Shown piece by piece: positions 25,741-33,915 of a stretch of DNA of 64,000 nt; position 1 is the stretch's first letter, and every line of letters begins with the position of its first letter. The position numbers and the translations under genes were made by a program. The notes beneath the pieces were generated by a model that saw nothing but the letters and a program-made list of their open reading frames with translations, did not search any database and was not told where the DNA came from. Source of the DNA: Stutzerimonas stutzeri (lineage in GTDB: Bacteria; Pseudomonadota; Gammaproteobacteria; Pseudomonadales; Pseudomonadaceae). The stretch spans positions 1 through 64,000 of the forward strand of contig NZ_JAMOIC010000008.1 in assembly GCF_024448895.1 (NCBI RefSeq), in the 5' to 3' direction.

Positions 25741-26642
25741 AGCGCACTCGCCTTGAGGCCGGAGCCCGGCACTCGGTTACCGTCCTCGTAACGATAGACG
25801 CCATGCCCCGTCTTGCGACCCAGACGTCCGGCGGCAACCATCTTGATGATCAGCGGACAGGGTCGGAATTTCTCTCCCAGTGTCTGGTGCAAGTACCGCA
25901 GCACCGACAAGCGAGTATCCCAACCTGTCAGATCGCCGAGTTCCAGCGGCCCCATCGGATGGTTGAAACCCATGCGCAGCGCAGTGTCGATATCTTCGGC
26001 CGTCGCCGTGCCTTCCTGCAGCATGTACATGGCTTCGTTACCAAGTAGAGCGGACATGCGGCTGGTAGTAAGGCCGGGCGACTCGTTGACGGTGATCGAA
26101 GTCTTGCCGATCGCATCGCACAGGGCCTTGGTACGCACGACGACCTCGTCAGTGGTGGCTAGGCCGCGCACCAGTTCGACCAACTTCATCTTGTGCACTG
26201 GATTGAAGAAATGCATGCCAACGACCCGGTCGGCAAAGCCGGGCACCGATGCGGCAATCTCGGTGACGCTCAGCGCTGAAGTATTGGTCGCAATGATCGC
26301 GTTCGGTGCCAGCAGAGGCGCAGCCTGACCGAGAACGGCTTTCTTCACGGCCAGCTGTTCGGAAACGGTCTCCACCAGCCAGTTGGCGCCAAGCGCCGCC
26401 TCGCTCAAATCACCACAGGTAATCAAATTCGCCAGCGAAGATTGGGCGACCTCATCGGTAATCTTTCCCAGCTTGACGCCGGTGCTGAGGATGTTTTCGA
26501 TGTTGCCTTTGGCACGAGTGAGCGACTCGGCGTGAGTATCCACCAACAAGGTGGCGAATCCTGAACTGGCGAATGCATGCGCAATGCCGGTACCCATCAA
26601 GCCGGCACCAACCACTACAATTTTGTCTTCTTTATTAGTCAT
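25737..26642 (-). CDS. 3-Hydroxyacyl-CoA dehydrogenase
   Basis: A 301-aa NAD enzyme. Rossmann motif VVGAGLMGTGIAHAFASSG at residues 10-28, catalytic His in VGMHFFNPVHKMKLVELV, and NESPGLTTSR before the helical dimerisation domain (FNHPMGPLELGDLTGWDTRL). Length and domain order match 3-hydroxybutyryl/3-hydroxyacyl-CoA dehydrogenases that are not fused to a hydratase. It oxidises a 3-hydroxyacyl-CoA and passes the product to the overlapping thiolase gene. Confidence 0.93.
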   Translation of the reverse strand: MTNKEDKIVVVGAGLMGTGIAHAFASSGFATLLVDTHAESLTRAKGNIENILSTGVKLGKITDEVAQSSLANLITCGDLSEAALGANWLVETVSEQLAVKKAVLGQAAPLLAPNAIIATNTSALSVTEIAASVPGFADRVVGMHFFNPVHKMKLVELVRGLATTDEVVVRTKALCDAIGKTSITVNESPGLTTSRMSALLGNEAMYMLQEGTATAEDIDTALRMGFNHPMGPLELGDLTGWDTRLSVLRYLHQTLGEKFRPCPLIIKMVAAGRLGRKTGHGVYRYEDGNRVPGSGLKASAL

Positions 26643-26658
26643 TTAATTCGCTCTCGAT

Positions 26659-27513
26659 TTAGACGCTGGGCTTTTCGCCAACTACGTTACGTAGCGTACC
26701 TATGCCTTCCACGGTCGCCTCGACCACATCGCCAGGGTTTAAATACACGCCAGTTCCCATCCCGACTCCGGCCGGCGACCCCGTGAACAACACGTCACCG
26801 CAAGCAAAACTGGAGCGCTGGTGGACGAAACTGATCAACTCACCAACATTCCAGGTCATTTCGCTGGTAGAGCTGTCCTGACGGGTTTCGCCATTTACTT
26901 TCAAAGTCAGCCTGAGAGCTGGAGACCCCGCCGGGAACTCATCCTTGGTGACGATCCACGGACCAAGTCCGGTGGTCTTGTCCTGGCTTTTGGCAGCGAA
27001 TAGATCCATTCCGATGCCCGGCGGACCGCTGAGCTGCAGGTCGCGGGCGCTTACATCATTGCCAACGGTATATCCCAGGACGCAACCCAAGGGATCAGCC
27101 AGGTCGATTTCGCTGCTGCCAATGACTGCCACCAGCTCGACCTCGTGATCGAGCTTTTCGGTCAGCGGCGGAAAGCGAATCGGATCGTGGGCTCCAATGA
27201 GTGCACCGTAGGCCTTGAGGAAGGCCACGGGCTGTACCGGCGCGCTGAGGCCAAAATCCTCGGCGAGGTGCTTGGTGTAATTCGCCCCAGCGACAACCAC
27301 TCGATTAACGGGCTCGATCGGCGGTAACAAGCGAACCTGGGAAAGCGGCGCTGGCCGCCCCAGCAAACGCAACGCACTGACTCCCTTGCCTTGGGCGATG
27401 GCAGGAGCCCACTCGGAGAACGGGCCGACAATGGGAGTGACTTCGTCCTGTTGGATATCGACGATCGCCCAAAAGGGTTCTCCCTCATTGTGGGAACAAC
27501 GCGCCAGCTTCAT
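26659..27513 (-). CDS. Fumarylacetoacetate hydrolase family protein (1 of 3)
   Basis: A 284-aa FAH-fold enzyme. Metal-binding acidic motif DHEVE in EKLDHEVELVAVIG, preceded by VVVAGANYTKHLAE, and the C-terminal GDVLFTGSPAGVGMGTGVYL. FAH-family members hydrolyse C-C bonds of diketo acids, decarboxylate oxaloacetate-like acids or act as isomerases/hydratases in meta-cleavage pathways. It overlaps the upstream amidohydrolase gene (TGATG), so the two probably act in sequence on a ring-cleavage product. Two other FAH genes in the window are related but not near-identical. Confidence 0.88.
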   Translation of the reverse strand: MKLARCSHNEGEPFWAIVDIQQDEVTPIVGPFSEWAPAIAQGKGVSALRLLGRPAPLSQVRLLPPIEPVNRVVVAGANYTKHLAEDFGLSAPVQPVAFLKAYGALIGAHDPIRFPPLTEKLDHEVELVAVIGSSEIDLADPLGCVLGYTVGNDVSARDLQLSGPPGIGMDLFAAKSQDKTTGLGPWIVTKDEFPAGSPALRLTLKVNGETRQDSSTSEMTWNVGELISFVHQRSSFACGDVLFTGSPAGVGMGTGVYLNPGDVVEATVEGIGTLRNVVGEKPSV

Positions 27514-28589
27514 CAGACACCAACCTTCCCGACTTTAGCGGGATCAAGGCGCAGCAATTCGCACGCGTTCTTCCAGCGGATTTTCTGCAGGTCTTCGTCC
27601 GATAGGCGCAGCCCCTCGGTCAGGTCGTGGCGGACTGCGTCGCTGCCACCGAAGTTCGATCCATAAAGAACCCGATCCGCGCCGATGACATCGACCATGG
27701 CCTGACGCATGGGAAGCTCGTGCAGCTCCACGTCGAAATAGAAGTTGGGCAGGTAATCTAGGAATGGCTTTTTGTTGTGGAAAACGTCTAGGTTCGGGTT
27801 GGTCTGGGCAAGCCGACCCAGCTGATAAGGAACGAAGCCGCCACCGTGGGTGATGTAAATCTTCAGTTTCGGGAAGCGATCGAGCACTCCGCCGTTAATG
27901 AGGTACCACAGGCATTTGGTTTCGTCGTAATTCATGCCGAGGATCGCGGTCGTTTCATACCTATCGGTATTGGCGTCCTTGCCCCAGGTCACGGACTGGT
28001 TGTATCCGTGAACGAAAATCGGCAGGTCCACTTCGCACAACGCTTCCCAGACCGGATCAAGCTCTGGCGAGTCATATTCCAGCCCGCCGAAGTTAGAGCC
28101 ACCGGCGCTCAGGCCTTTCGCTCCCAGTTCGTTGCAGGCACGGCGGATTTCCTTGGCCGCTTCAAGGGGTACGTTCAGCGGAGCGTGCGCCCAGAACATC
28201 AGCCGGTTGGGCGCTGCCGAGCAATACTCAGCCATCACGTCGTTGACCTTGCGAGCGAACGGGACAGCGAACTCGGCTTCGGTCCAATACATGTAGCAAT
28301 GGCTTGGAACGGACAGAACCTGAGCATCCTGCCCCGCCGCATCCATAGCCGCGAGGCGGTTGCTCGGGTCGCGCCATTTGGCCATGTACTCTTCGACGTT
28401 CAAGGTCTCGCCGCGGGCATGGGCCTCGCGCAGGGCTTTCTTACGTTCTGGTGCGCCTAGAGAAAGAATCCACTCACCAACACGCAACTTGATATCGCCA
28501 TCGGGCTGCGACTCAAAAGCCGGCCCCCAATGGGGATGCTGGTCGTAGTAATCAGGGTGTGGCGCGTGGGCGTGAAGATCAATAAGCAT
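27513..28589 (-). CDS. Amidohydrolase family protein (ACMSD-like)
   Basis: A 358-aa TIM-barrel hydrolase. It starts with the metal motif LIDLHAHAPHPDYY (HxH). Further sites are PIFVHGYNQS, KIYITHGGGF and YGSNFGGSDAVRHD with the late Asp. Homologues include aminocarboxymuconate semialdehyde decarboxylase and gamma-resorcylate decarboxylase, so non-oxidative decarboxylation of a pathway acid is the best guess. It is the first gene of a run that continues through FAH, hydroxyacyl-CoA dehydrogenase, thiolase, CMD and P450. A 23-bp motif shared with other dit operon heads lies 20 bases before its ATG. Confidence 0.88.
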   Translation of the reverse strand: MLIDLHAHAPHPDYYDQHPHWGPAFESQPDGDIKLRVGEWILSLGAPERKKALREAHARGETLNVEEYMAKWRDPSNRLAAMDAAGQDAQVLSVPSHCYMYWTEAEFAVPFARKVNDVMAEYCSAAPNRLMFWAHAPLNVPLEAAKEIRRACNELGAKGLSAGGSNFGGLEYDSPELDPVWEALCEVDLPIFVHGYNQSVTWGKDANTDRYETTAILGMNYDETKCLWYLINGGVLDRFPKLKIYITHGGGFVPYQLGRLAQTNPNLDVFHNKKPFLDYLPNFYFDVELHELPMRQAMVDVIGADRVLYGSNFGGSDAVRHDLTEGLRLSDEDLQKIRWKNACELLRLDPAKVGKVGV

Positions 28590-28609
28590 GTCCGGTTACC
28601 TCAGAAATT

Positions 28610-28632
28610 GGCACTTTTTAAAATTATGTGTA
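28610..28632 (-). promoter_or_regulatory. Shared 23-bp dit motif, copy 1
   Basis: Read on the plus strand: GGCACTTTT, 8 bases, TGTGTA. It matches three other copies (35381, 37224, 44381), all upstream of minus-strand operon starts. It is 20 bases from the amidohydrolase ATG, too close for a normal promoter if the TGTRYA half were the -35 box, so an operator reading fits this copy better. The rest of the gap (28633-28872) is AT-rich without a gene. Confidence 0.5.
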
Positions 28633-28872
28633 GCGCAGTGCAGCTGCGCCGTATAACCGGGGTCTACTGCCCCTGAACGGCAGCGTGCAAGCCCCATGGA
28701 CAGATCATAAAATTAATCTGGTCATAAATCAAAAAACTGTTCAATTTATTTTTATAGCTACGCCGGAAGCAGTGTTCTAGAGCGCCTCCCTGCGGAAGCC
28801 ATCACCACACAGGAACGTAAAAGCGCTCGAATCGCGGTTCCGTTCGCATTTCGGCTGAAAAAAATGGCGCGC

Positions 28873-28906
28873 AAAAAAAAACAGAACCCTCGGGAGGAGA
28901 GCTCTG
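28873..28906 (-). terminator. Intrinsic terminator of the TetR gene
   Basis: On the minus strand a 10-bp stem with two G-U pairs (arms CAGAGCTCTC and GAGGGTTCTG, loop CTCCC) is followed by a run of nine T, 26 bases past the TetR stop codon. Confidence 0.75.
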
Positions 28907-28932
28907 CTTTAGGTGTAGCGGGTAGTGACGGA

Positions 28933-29661
28933 CTAGCGGCGCGAGCGCGAGGTCGATCCGATTGTCAGGGCCGCGATCAGCTTCTTCACACGAACGGGAA
29001 GCATGCGACGGTTCGCTGACTCGGACACCAGCGTCTCGCTCATCACATAGCGGATGATCAGTTCGCTGATCAATTCGCGATCAAGCCTGACGCCAAGTCG
29101 CTCGTCCCACTCGTCGAAAACGATGTCGAGCACATCTTGGAAACGAACAATGGAGTCATGGAAAATTCGGCGGAAGAACCCCAGCGCATATTCAGGCGCG
29201 ACCGTCAGCAGGCGCTGCGCGCGACTTTGCTCGAGGTAATTGTCCAAATAGACGATAAGCGCGTTGAGCCGCGCATCCGGATCGGCGATATCTCCCAACG
29301 CCTGGGTCAGCGATGTATGGAAACTGTCGCGCTTGTGTCTGGAGAAGGTATCGAGCAGGTCGTCTTGCGACGAGAAGTATCGATAGAACGTCCCACGGGA
29401 AACACCGGCGACCTGGCACACGTCAAGGATCGAAATGCGATCAGCACCTGATCGCAGCACTACTTCTTCGGTGGCCGCGAGGATATTGGAGATTGTCTCT
29501 TCCGACCGGCGGTTGGGTTTTACCTTGGCGCCAGAAGATGAAACGCCAATGCCCTGACGAACGGTTTTCTTGACGGTACTCACAGGTTTCACACGGGGTG
29601 CGGCCTTCTTTTTCGACGGAGGTGACGCTGCTTCAGCAAGCTGATTTGCGCGCTTTGGCAT
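28933..29661 (-). CDS. TetR/AcrR-family regulator (position of ditK)
   Basis: A 242-aa protein. It has a basic Lys/Ala/Pro-rich N-terminal extension (1-45), then a TetR DNA-binding domain (ISNILAATEEVVLRSGADRI, VCQVAGVSRGTFYRYFSSQD) and a helical effector domain of the larger type. It faces away from the acyl-CoA ligase gene, sharing a 182-base promoter region with a perfect palindrome AATCTAGATT. Likely controls the ligase and perhaps other pathway operons carrying related palindromes (22444, 32425). A CoA-ester or resin acid ligand would be consistent with this context but is a guess. Confidence 0.85.
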   Translation of the reverse strand: MPKRANQLAEAASPPSKKKAAPRVKPVSTVKKTVRQGIGVSSSGAKVKPNRRSEETISNILAATEEVVLRSGADRISILDVCQVAGVSRGTFYRYFSSQDDLLDTFSRHKRDSFHTSLTQALGDIADPDARLNALIVYLDNYLEQSRAQRLLTVAPEYALGFFRRIFHDSIVRFQDVLDIVFDEWDERLGVRLDRELISELIIRYVMSETLVSESANRRMLPVRVKKLIAALTIGSTSRSRR

Positions 29662-29720
29662 GGGTGCACGGGCTCATAACAAGAAAGATACGCAACACTA
29701 GCATATGAAATAGGCAACAT

Positions 29721-29737
29721 AATCTAGATTTGTTCAA
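29721..29737. promoter_or_regulatory. Palindrome in the TetR / CoA-ligase divergent promoter
   Basis: Perfect 10-bp palindrome AATCTAGATT directly followed by TGTTCAA. The same half-sequences (AATCTA, AGATT, TGTTCAA) occur in the element at 22444. A plausible autoregulatory operator of the adjacent TetR gene. Confidence 0.45.
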
Positions 29738-29843
29738 CTTTTGCCTAAAGACATTCTGTGAATTTGTATTTAGAATCGAATTCTCCCTTCAAAATAACAT
29801 CGGGCGATCCAGCGACTGGCGGCGCCCCACAAGGAGAAGAGCC

Positions 29844-31475
29844 ATGAGCGGCACGGGAAATTCAGACACCTGGGCAGTAGGCGAAAGAGACACTGTTATC
29901 GCAGCGCTTGAGCGCGCTGTGGCGCGGCATCCAGACAAGGTTCTGCTTGATTTTAGTGGTGAGTTATACACATACAGAGAAACTGATCTACTTTCCACCA
30001 AAATGGCTCGTTCGTTGGCTTCGCTGGGTGTGCAGGCAGGCGAAACGGTACTGACGATGCTGAACAACAACATCGACGCCGTCGTGACATGGCTCGCGAT
30101 CAACAAGCTTCGCGCCGTTAGCGTGCCGATCAATACCGCCTTGAAGGGCGAGTTTTTGCGCCACCAAATAGCCGACACCAATACCAAGGTGGTGATCTGC
30201 GAGGCGGCTTATCTTGATCGTATACTGCCGCTTGCATCGAAACTGCCTGAGGTGCAGAGCATTCTTTACCGTGGCCAGCTGGAATCGCTTCCTGAGTGCG
30301 CCATTTCGGTCGCTTCGCTGGATGAGTTCCGCGGCCATGACGAAACGCCTTTCGAGACCAAGCCTCAGCCATCCGATCTCTCCTGCCTCATCTACACCTC
30401 AGGAACCACGGGACCATCGAAAGGCTGCATGATCAGCTACAACTTCATGTGCAACCTGGCGCGCCTGCAATTGCGGGCCGGACCTGCGAACGAGAACGAC
30501 GTAACCATCACGCCGCTGCCGCTGTTCCATATGAATGCCCTGTGCGTGTCGATTATTGCCAGCATTCTGGTGGGCGCGCGGGCAGCGATACTGCCGCGCT
30601 TCTCCGTTTCCAACTTTTGGCAAGAAGTCGAACGCTCCGGCGCCACCATTGCGTCAATTCTCGGTGGCATGGGCGGGCTGCTGGCAAAGGCGCCTGAAAA
30701 CGACGCGATGAAGCGGTGTTATGGCCAGATCCATACGGCTCGCGGCAATCCATATACCGAGGAGACCAAGAGAATATGGCGTGAGCGCTTCGGCACCAAG
30801 CTGGTAGGCGGTAATGGCTACGGTCTCACCGAGGCCTGCGTGATTACCTCGCTTGCGGGTGGCGAATATGCGGCGCCTGGCTCGTCAGGCAAGCGCATCC
30901 CGGACTTCGATGTACGTATTGTCGATGATGAAGATCGTGAAGTACCGGCGAACACGTCCGGTGAGATTGTGGTGCGCCCGCTGCGCCCGGACATCATGTT
31001 CCAAGGCTATTGGCAGCGTCCGGAGGACACCCTGAAGCTGATGCGCAACATGTGGTTCCACACGGGCGACATCGGCAAGTTCGATGACGACGGCTTCTTC
31101 TATTTCGTCGACCGGAAAAAGGACTACCTGCGCAGGCGTGGCGAGAACATTTCCAGCTTCGAGATGGAGGCCGCCTTCGCCGTGCACCCGGGCATTTCCG
31201 AAGTTGCGGTACACGCCGTTCCGTCGGACAAGGGTGAAGATGACGTAAAGGTCACCGCGGTATTGCACGATGGCGCGACGCTTCAGCCAGAAGAGTTATT
31301 CAGGTGGGCTACCGACTCGGTGCCTTACTACGCGCTGCCACGGTACATCGAATTCCGCGGGACGCTGCCGAAAAATCCCCAGGGGCGAGTGTTGAAATAC
31401 CTCCTTCGGGACGAAGGTAAAACAGCCTCGACCTGGGACTGGGAAGACACGGATATCAAGGTCGATAAGCGCTAA
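29844..31475 (+). CDS. Acyl-CoA synthetase / CoA ligase (AMP-binding), DitJ-like
   Basis: A 543-aa adenylate-forming ligase. P-loop LIYTSGTTGPSKGCM (about 180-195), GGNGYGLTEAC, hinge region WFHTGDIGKFDDDGFFYFVD, RKKDYLRRRGENISS, and a C-terminal segment PKNPQGRVLKYLL where the usual catalytic Lys position reads Arg-Val-Leu-Lys. It would activate a diterpenoid or ring-cleavage carboxylate to its CoA ester, feeding the acyl-CoA dehydrogenases. AAGGAG lies 7 bases before the ATG at 29844; the frame is open further upstream but has no better start. The only plus-strand gene between the TetR gene and the next SDR. Confidence 0.88.
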   Translation: MSGTGNSDTWAVGERDTVIAALERAVARHPDKVLLDFSGELYTYRETDLLSTKMARSLASLGVQAGETVLTMLNNNIDAVVTWLAINKLRAVSVPINTALKGEFLRHQIADTNTKVVICEAAYLDRILPLASKLPEVQSILYRGQLESLPECAISVASLDEFRGHDETPFETKPQPSDLSCLIYTSGTTGPSKGCMISYNFMCNLARLQLRAGPANENDVTITPLPLFHMNALCVSIIASILVGARAAILPRFSVSNFWQEVERSGATIASILGGMGGLLAKAPENDAMKRCYGQIHTARGNPYTEETKRIWRERFGTKLVGGNGYGLTEACVITSLAGGEYAAPGSSGKRIPDFDVRIVDDEDREVPANTSGEIVVRPLRPDIMFQGYWQRPEDTLKLMRNMWFHTGDIGKFDDDGFFYFVDRKKDYLRRRGENISSFEMEAAFAVHPGISEVAVHAVPSDKGEDDVKVTAVLHDGATLQPEELFRWATDSVPYYALPRYIEFRGTLPKNPQGRVLKYLLRDEGKTASTWDWEDTDIKVDKR

Positions 31476-31486
31476 GAATGCTGCGA

Positions 31487-31504
31487 GGGGCTGGACACAG
31501 CCCC
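31487..31504 (+). terminator. Stem-loop after the CoA ligase gene
   Basis: GGGGCTG-GACA-CAGCCCC followed by TTT, 12 bases past the ligase stop codon. Short T-run, so moderate strength. Confidence 0.6.
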
Positions 31505-31554
31505 TTTCCCGCCTCGCAAAGCAACCGGGGCGGGCTAAGGAATGGGAATGGCAT

Positions 31555-31580
31555 GTGGGCGCAGCGAGAGCTGCGCCCAC
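31555..31580 (-). terminator. Strong stem-loop after the minus-strand SDR gene
   Basis: Perfect 11-bp stem GTGGGCGCAGC / GCTGCGCCCAC with a 4-base loop, 7 bases past the SDR stop. It lacks a long T-run and probably insulates the two convergent genes. Confidence 0.5.
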
Positions 31581-31587
31581 AATTGTT

Positions 31588-32388
31588 TCAGTACTCCCGA
31601 ACTGGAACGTCTTTAGGGCGGGAGTTGTAGCCCGGCAAGTGCAGGCCGCCATCCACGTGAATGGTCTCGCCAGTAATGAAACGCGACATCTCCGATGCCA
31701 GGAATACGACTACCGGGCCGATATCCTCCTCCGGATCGCCACAGCGTCCCAATGGCCTCATCGAGGCCGACATTTCAGCGAACCCCGGGTTTTCCGCCGC
31801 CAGCTTATGAAAGGTAGCGCCCATGGCTGTGGGCGCTACGGCATTGACGCAAATATTGAATCGCCCCCACTCCGAGGCAGCGCTGCGGGTCAAGCCGACG
31901 ATGGCTGATTTGGCGGTGTTGTAATCGCCATGCAGCCACGCACCGATCTCGGTGTCGATGGAGTAGAAGTTGACTATCTTTCCACCGCCGCGTGCCTTCA
32001 TATGAGGCAGCGCAGCCTTCATCGCCCACCAGGCCGCCCATACCGTGGAGTTAAGCGTTTGGGCCAGCATCTCATCGGTCTTATCTTCAAGCAGGACGTT
32101 GGGCGTAGGCGCGAAGGCGTTGTTCACCAGGACATCGAGCCCACCGAATTCATCCACGGCAGCCTGAATGGCCGCCTCGATGTCTTCCTTGCTGGAAACA
32201 TCGGTCTTCACAAAGAGCGCCCTGGCGCCCAACGCTTTCAGCTCTTGCGCAACGGCTGCGCCGCTTTGTTCGTCCAGCTCCGCAACTACCACCGCAGCGC
32301 CCGCCTTGGCGAAGCTCAACGCCACACCTCGACCTATACCGCCGCCCGCGCCAGTGATAAGCGCCACACGCTCTCGTAACAGTTTCAT
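31588..32388 (-). CDS. ditI: Short-chain dehydrogenase/reductase, DitI-like
   Basis: A 266-aa SDR. Nucleotide motif ITGAGGGIGRG (11-21), structural NNA motif (VLVNNAFAP), and active-site Tyr-Lys in GDYNTAKSAIVGL. The C-terminal block EMSRFITGETIHVDGG is typical of classical SDRs. It probably oxidises a hydroxyl or reduces a keto group of a diterpenoid intermediate (for example at C-3 or C-7). The ATG at 32388 has AGGAGGGG upstream; the longer frame to 32466 would overlap the promoter region. The symbol is by position in the dit cluster and is tentative. Confidence 0.8.
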   Translation of the reverse strand: MKLLRERVALITGAGGGIGRGVALSFAKAGAAVVVAELDEQSGAAVAQELKALGARALFVKTDVSSKEDIEAAIQAAVDEFGGLDVLVNNAFAPTPNVLLEDKTDEMLAQTLNSTVWAAWWAMKAALPHMKARGGGKIVNFYSIDTEIGAWLHGDYNTAKSAIVGLTRSAASEWGRFNICVNAVAPTAMGATFHKLAAENPGFAEMSASMRPLGRCGDPEEDIGPVVVFLASEMSRFITGETIHVDGGLHLPGYNSRPKDVPVREY

Positions 32389-32424
32389 AGCCCCTCCTTT
32401 CTTGTTGTTAGATAGACAATTTTT

Positions 32425-32445
32425 ACTATAGTGTTCAAATATACT
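32425..32445. promoter_or_regulatory. TTGAACA-centred element, second copy
   Basis: ACTATA-GTGTTCAAA-TATACT, an imperfect palindrome with the same GTGTTCAAA core as the element at 22444. It lies between the divergent SDR (36 bases from its ATG) and DUF2889 (46 bases) genes. Confidence 0.45.
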
Positions 32446-32491
32446 CTTGTCCGCATCATCGGGCATTATTCAGTAATAAAAGGATAACTAG

Positions 32492-33235
32492 ATGAGTACG
32501 TTTCGCCGCCGAGTGGACATAGTGACCAGCGAAGAACACGGCGAAGGTGAAGTTCGCGCGGCTCTCGAAGATGACTTTCACCACTTTCGCGTATGGGCGA
32601 AATACCAAGCCGGCGCACTGATTGCTGTCGGTGGTGAAGCGATACGGTACCCCTACACCGCTTGCCTGCAGGCAACCGAGCCCCTTGAGCGCCTGGTCGG
32701 CATGCCGCTCAGCCGGGTCGCCCATTCGGTAACACGCCAGACGGACGCAACGCACCAGTGCACGCATCTACTCGATCTGGCAGGGCTGGCGATTGCCGCA
32801 GCTGCCCGTCAGAGTCGCAGGCGTCGTTACGATATCGAGATTCCTGGCCGGGTCGACAATCGAACAATCGCGAGATTGACGCGAGATCAGGACTGGAAAC
32901 TGGACTGGTCCGTGAATGGTCCGCTTATCGAGGCTCCCGAGACTTACGCCGGAGTCAATCTACGCGAGGGGATGGCGCGCTGGGCGTTGCAAACATTGTC
33001 GGAAGAGGAAGCGGAAGCTGCTTTGATACTGCGCCGCTGTACGCTCATTTCGTTGGGACGGGAACGTGACCTGGACAGGCAGATACATGCAGTCCCGAGC
33101 GGCCTCTGCTATAGCCAGCAACCCAAGCGAGCGGAACAAGCCATACGCATGAAGGGTTCGACGTGGGATTTCGAATCGTCGCAAGAACAACTGTGTGCTA
33201 GTGATCAGGATTGGCTGAACAGCCGAGGATCATAG
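32492..33235 (+). CDS. DUF2889 domain-containing protein
   Basis: A 247-aa soluble protein. The DUF2889 pattern is clear: FRRRVDIVTSEEHGEGEVRA, ALEDDFHHFRVWAKYQAGAL, IRYPYTACLQATEPLERLVG, and THQCTHLLDLAGLAI with the conserved Cys-x-x-HL. The biochemical role of this family is not established. DUF2889 genes recur in proteobacterial diterpenoid, steroid and other aromatic gene clusters, so a pathway role is likely. AAAGGA precedes the ATG. It is convergent with the dioxygenase beta gene and is separated from it by a stem-loop. Confidence 0.8.
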   Translation: MSTFRRRVDIVTSEEHGEGEVRAALEDDFHHFRVWAKYQAGALIAVGGEAIRYPYTACLQATEPLERLVGMPLSRVAHSVTRQTDATHQCTHLLDLAGLAIAAAARQSRRRRYDIEIPGRVDNRTIARLTRDQDWKLDWSVNGPLIEAPETYAGVNLREGMARWALQTLSEEEAEAALILRRCTLISLGRERDLDRQIHAVPSGLCYSQQPKRAEQAIRMKGSTWDFESSQEQLCASDQDWLNSRGS

Positions 33236-33260
33236 CGAAGGACGAATTGCGCATAAGACG

Positions 33261-33286
33261 GCCCGCACCCCGAAAGAGGTGCGGGC
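33261..33286. terminator. Bidirectional stem-loop between DUF2889 and ditA2
   Basis: GCCCGCACC-N8-GGTGCGGGC, centred between two convergent stop codons (33235 and 33293). Confidence 0.6.
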
Positions 33287-33292
33287 TCGTCA

Positions 33293-33868
33293 TCAGAGGA
33301 ATACAGCGAGGTTTGGAGTGCCCAGAACGGCCTGGTCGATAATGACTTCGCGCCGCGCCAGCTTGAAGCCGTCTTCGCGCATACGCAGCACGTCGCGACG
33401 CTCACCACTGATGATGTCGACGTGGTGGTCCTTGAACCGGCTGCGCGTCAACAGCAGATAACTGGTCACCACATACTCATCAGGGTTGGCGGTTTCCTCG
33501 ACGAACACATTCGTCACCAGCCGCCGGGTACGCGACGGCGGATCTTCCGCCCAGGCACTCTTGCCGGAAAGGCGAAGCACACGCCCCATGATCGACCGAT
33601 AGTCATCGTGGTAATGCTGAACGGTACGCACGATGCTCGCCGACAGCTCGGACTGGGTGCGGGTATGCCGCAGCGGCACGGTATAGATCAGATCGGTATC
33701 AAGCCGTGCTGCCCATTCCTGCAGACGAATCTGATCCAGTAGCGTTGCTTCCTCGTAAAGGAAGGTCACGGCCTGGTTGTAAATATCCGCCCCGACCGGC
33801 ACACGCTTGATACCGACCGGAGAGCCCGGCTGGATCTGGTCCTCGCCGCGTTGTTGAACTTCTGCCAT
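33293..33868 (-). CDS. ditA2: Ring-hydroxylating dioxygenase beta subunit, DitA2-like
   Basis: A 191-aa small subunit of a Rieske oxygenase (NTF2-like fold, no cofactor). Family segments are EATLLDQIRLQEWAARLDTD, YTVPLRHTR, WAEDPPSRTRRLVTNVFVEE, VTSYLLLTRSRFKDHHVDII and LARREVIIDQAVLGTPNLAV. It packs with DitA1 in an alpha3beta3 oxygenase attacking the diterpenoid C ring. Start chosen at the ATG with GGAG 6 bases upstream. It follows ditA1 by 47 bases. A close paralogue is at 58104. Confidence 0.9.
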   Translation of the reverse strand: MAEVQQRGEDQIQPGSPVGIKRVPVGADIYNQAVTFLYEEATLLDQIRLQEWAARLDTDLIYTVPLRHTRTQSELSASIVRTVQHYHDDYRSIMGRVLRLSGKSAWAEDPPSRTRRLVTNVFVEETANPDEYVVTSYLLLTRSRFKDHHVDIISGERRDVLRMREDGFKLARREVIIDQAVLGTPNLAVFL

Positions 33869-33915
33869 GGAAATCTCCATTACTTTTTATTGTCGTGACC
33901 CGGGCCAGCGAGTGC

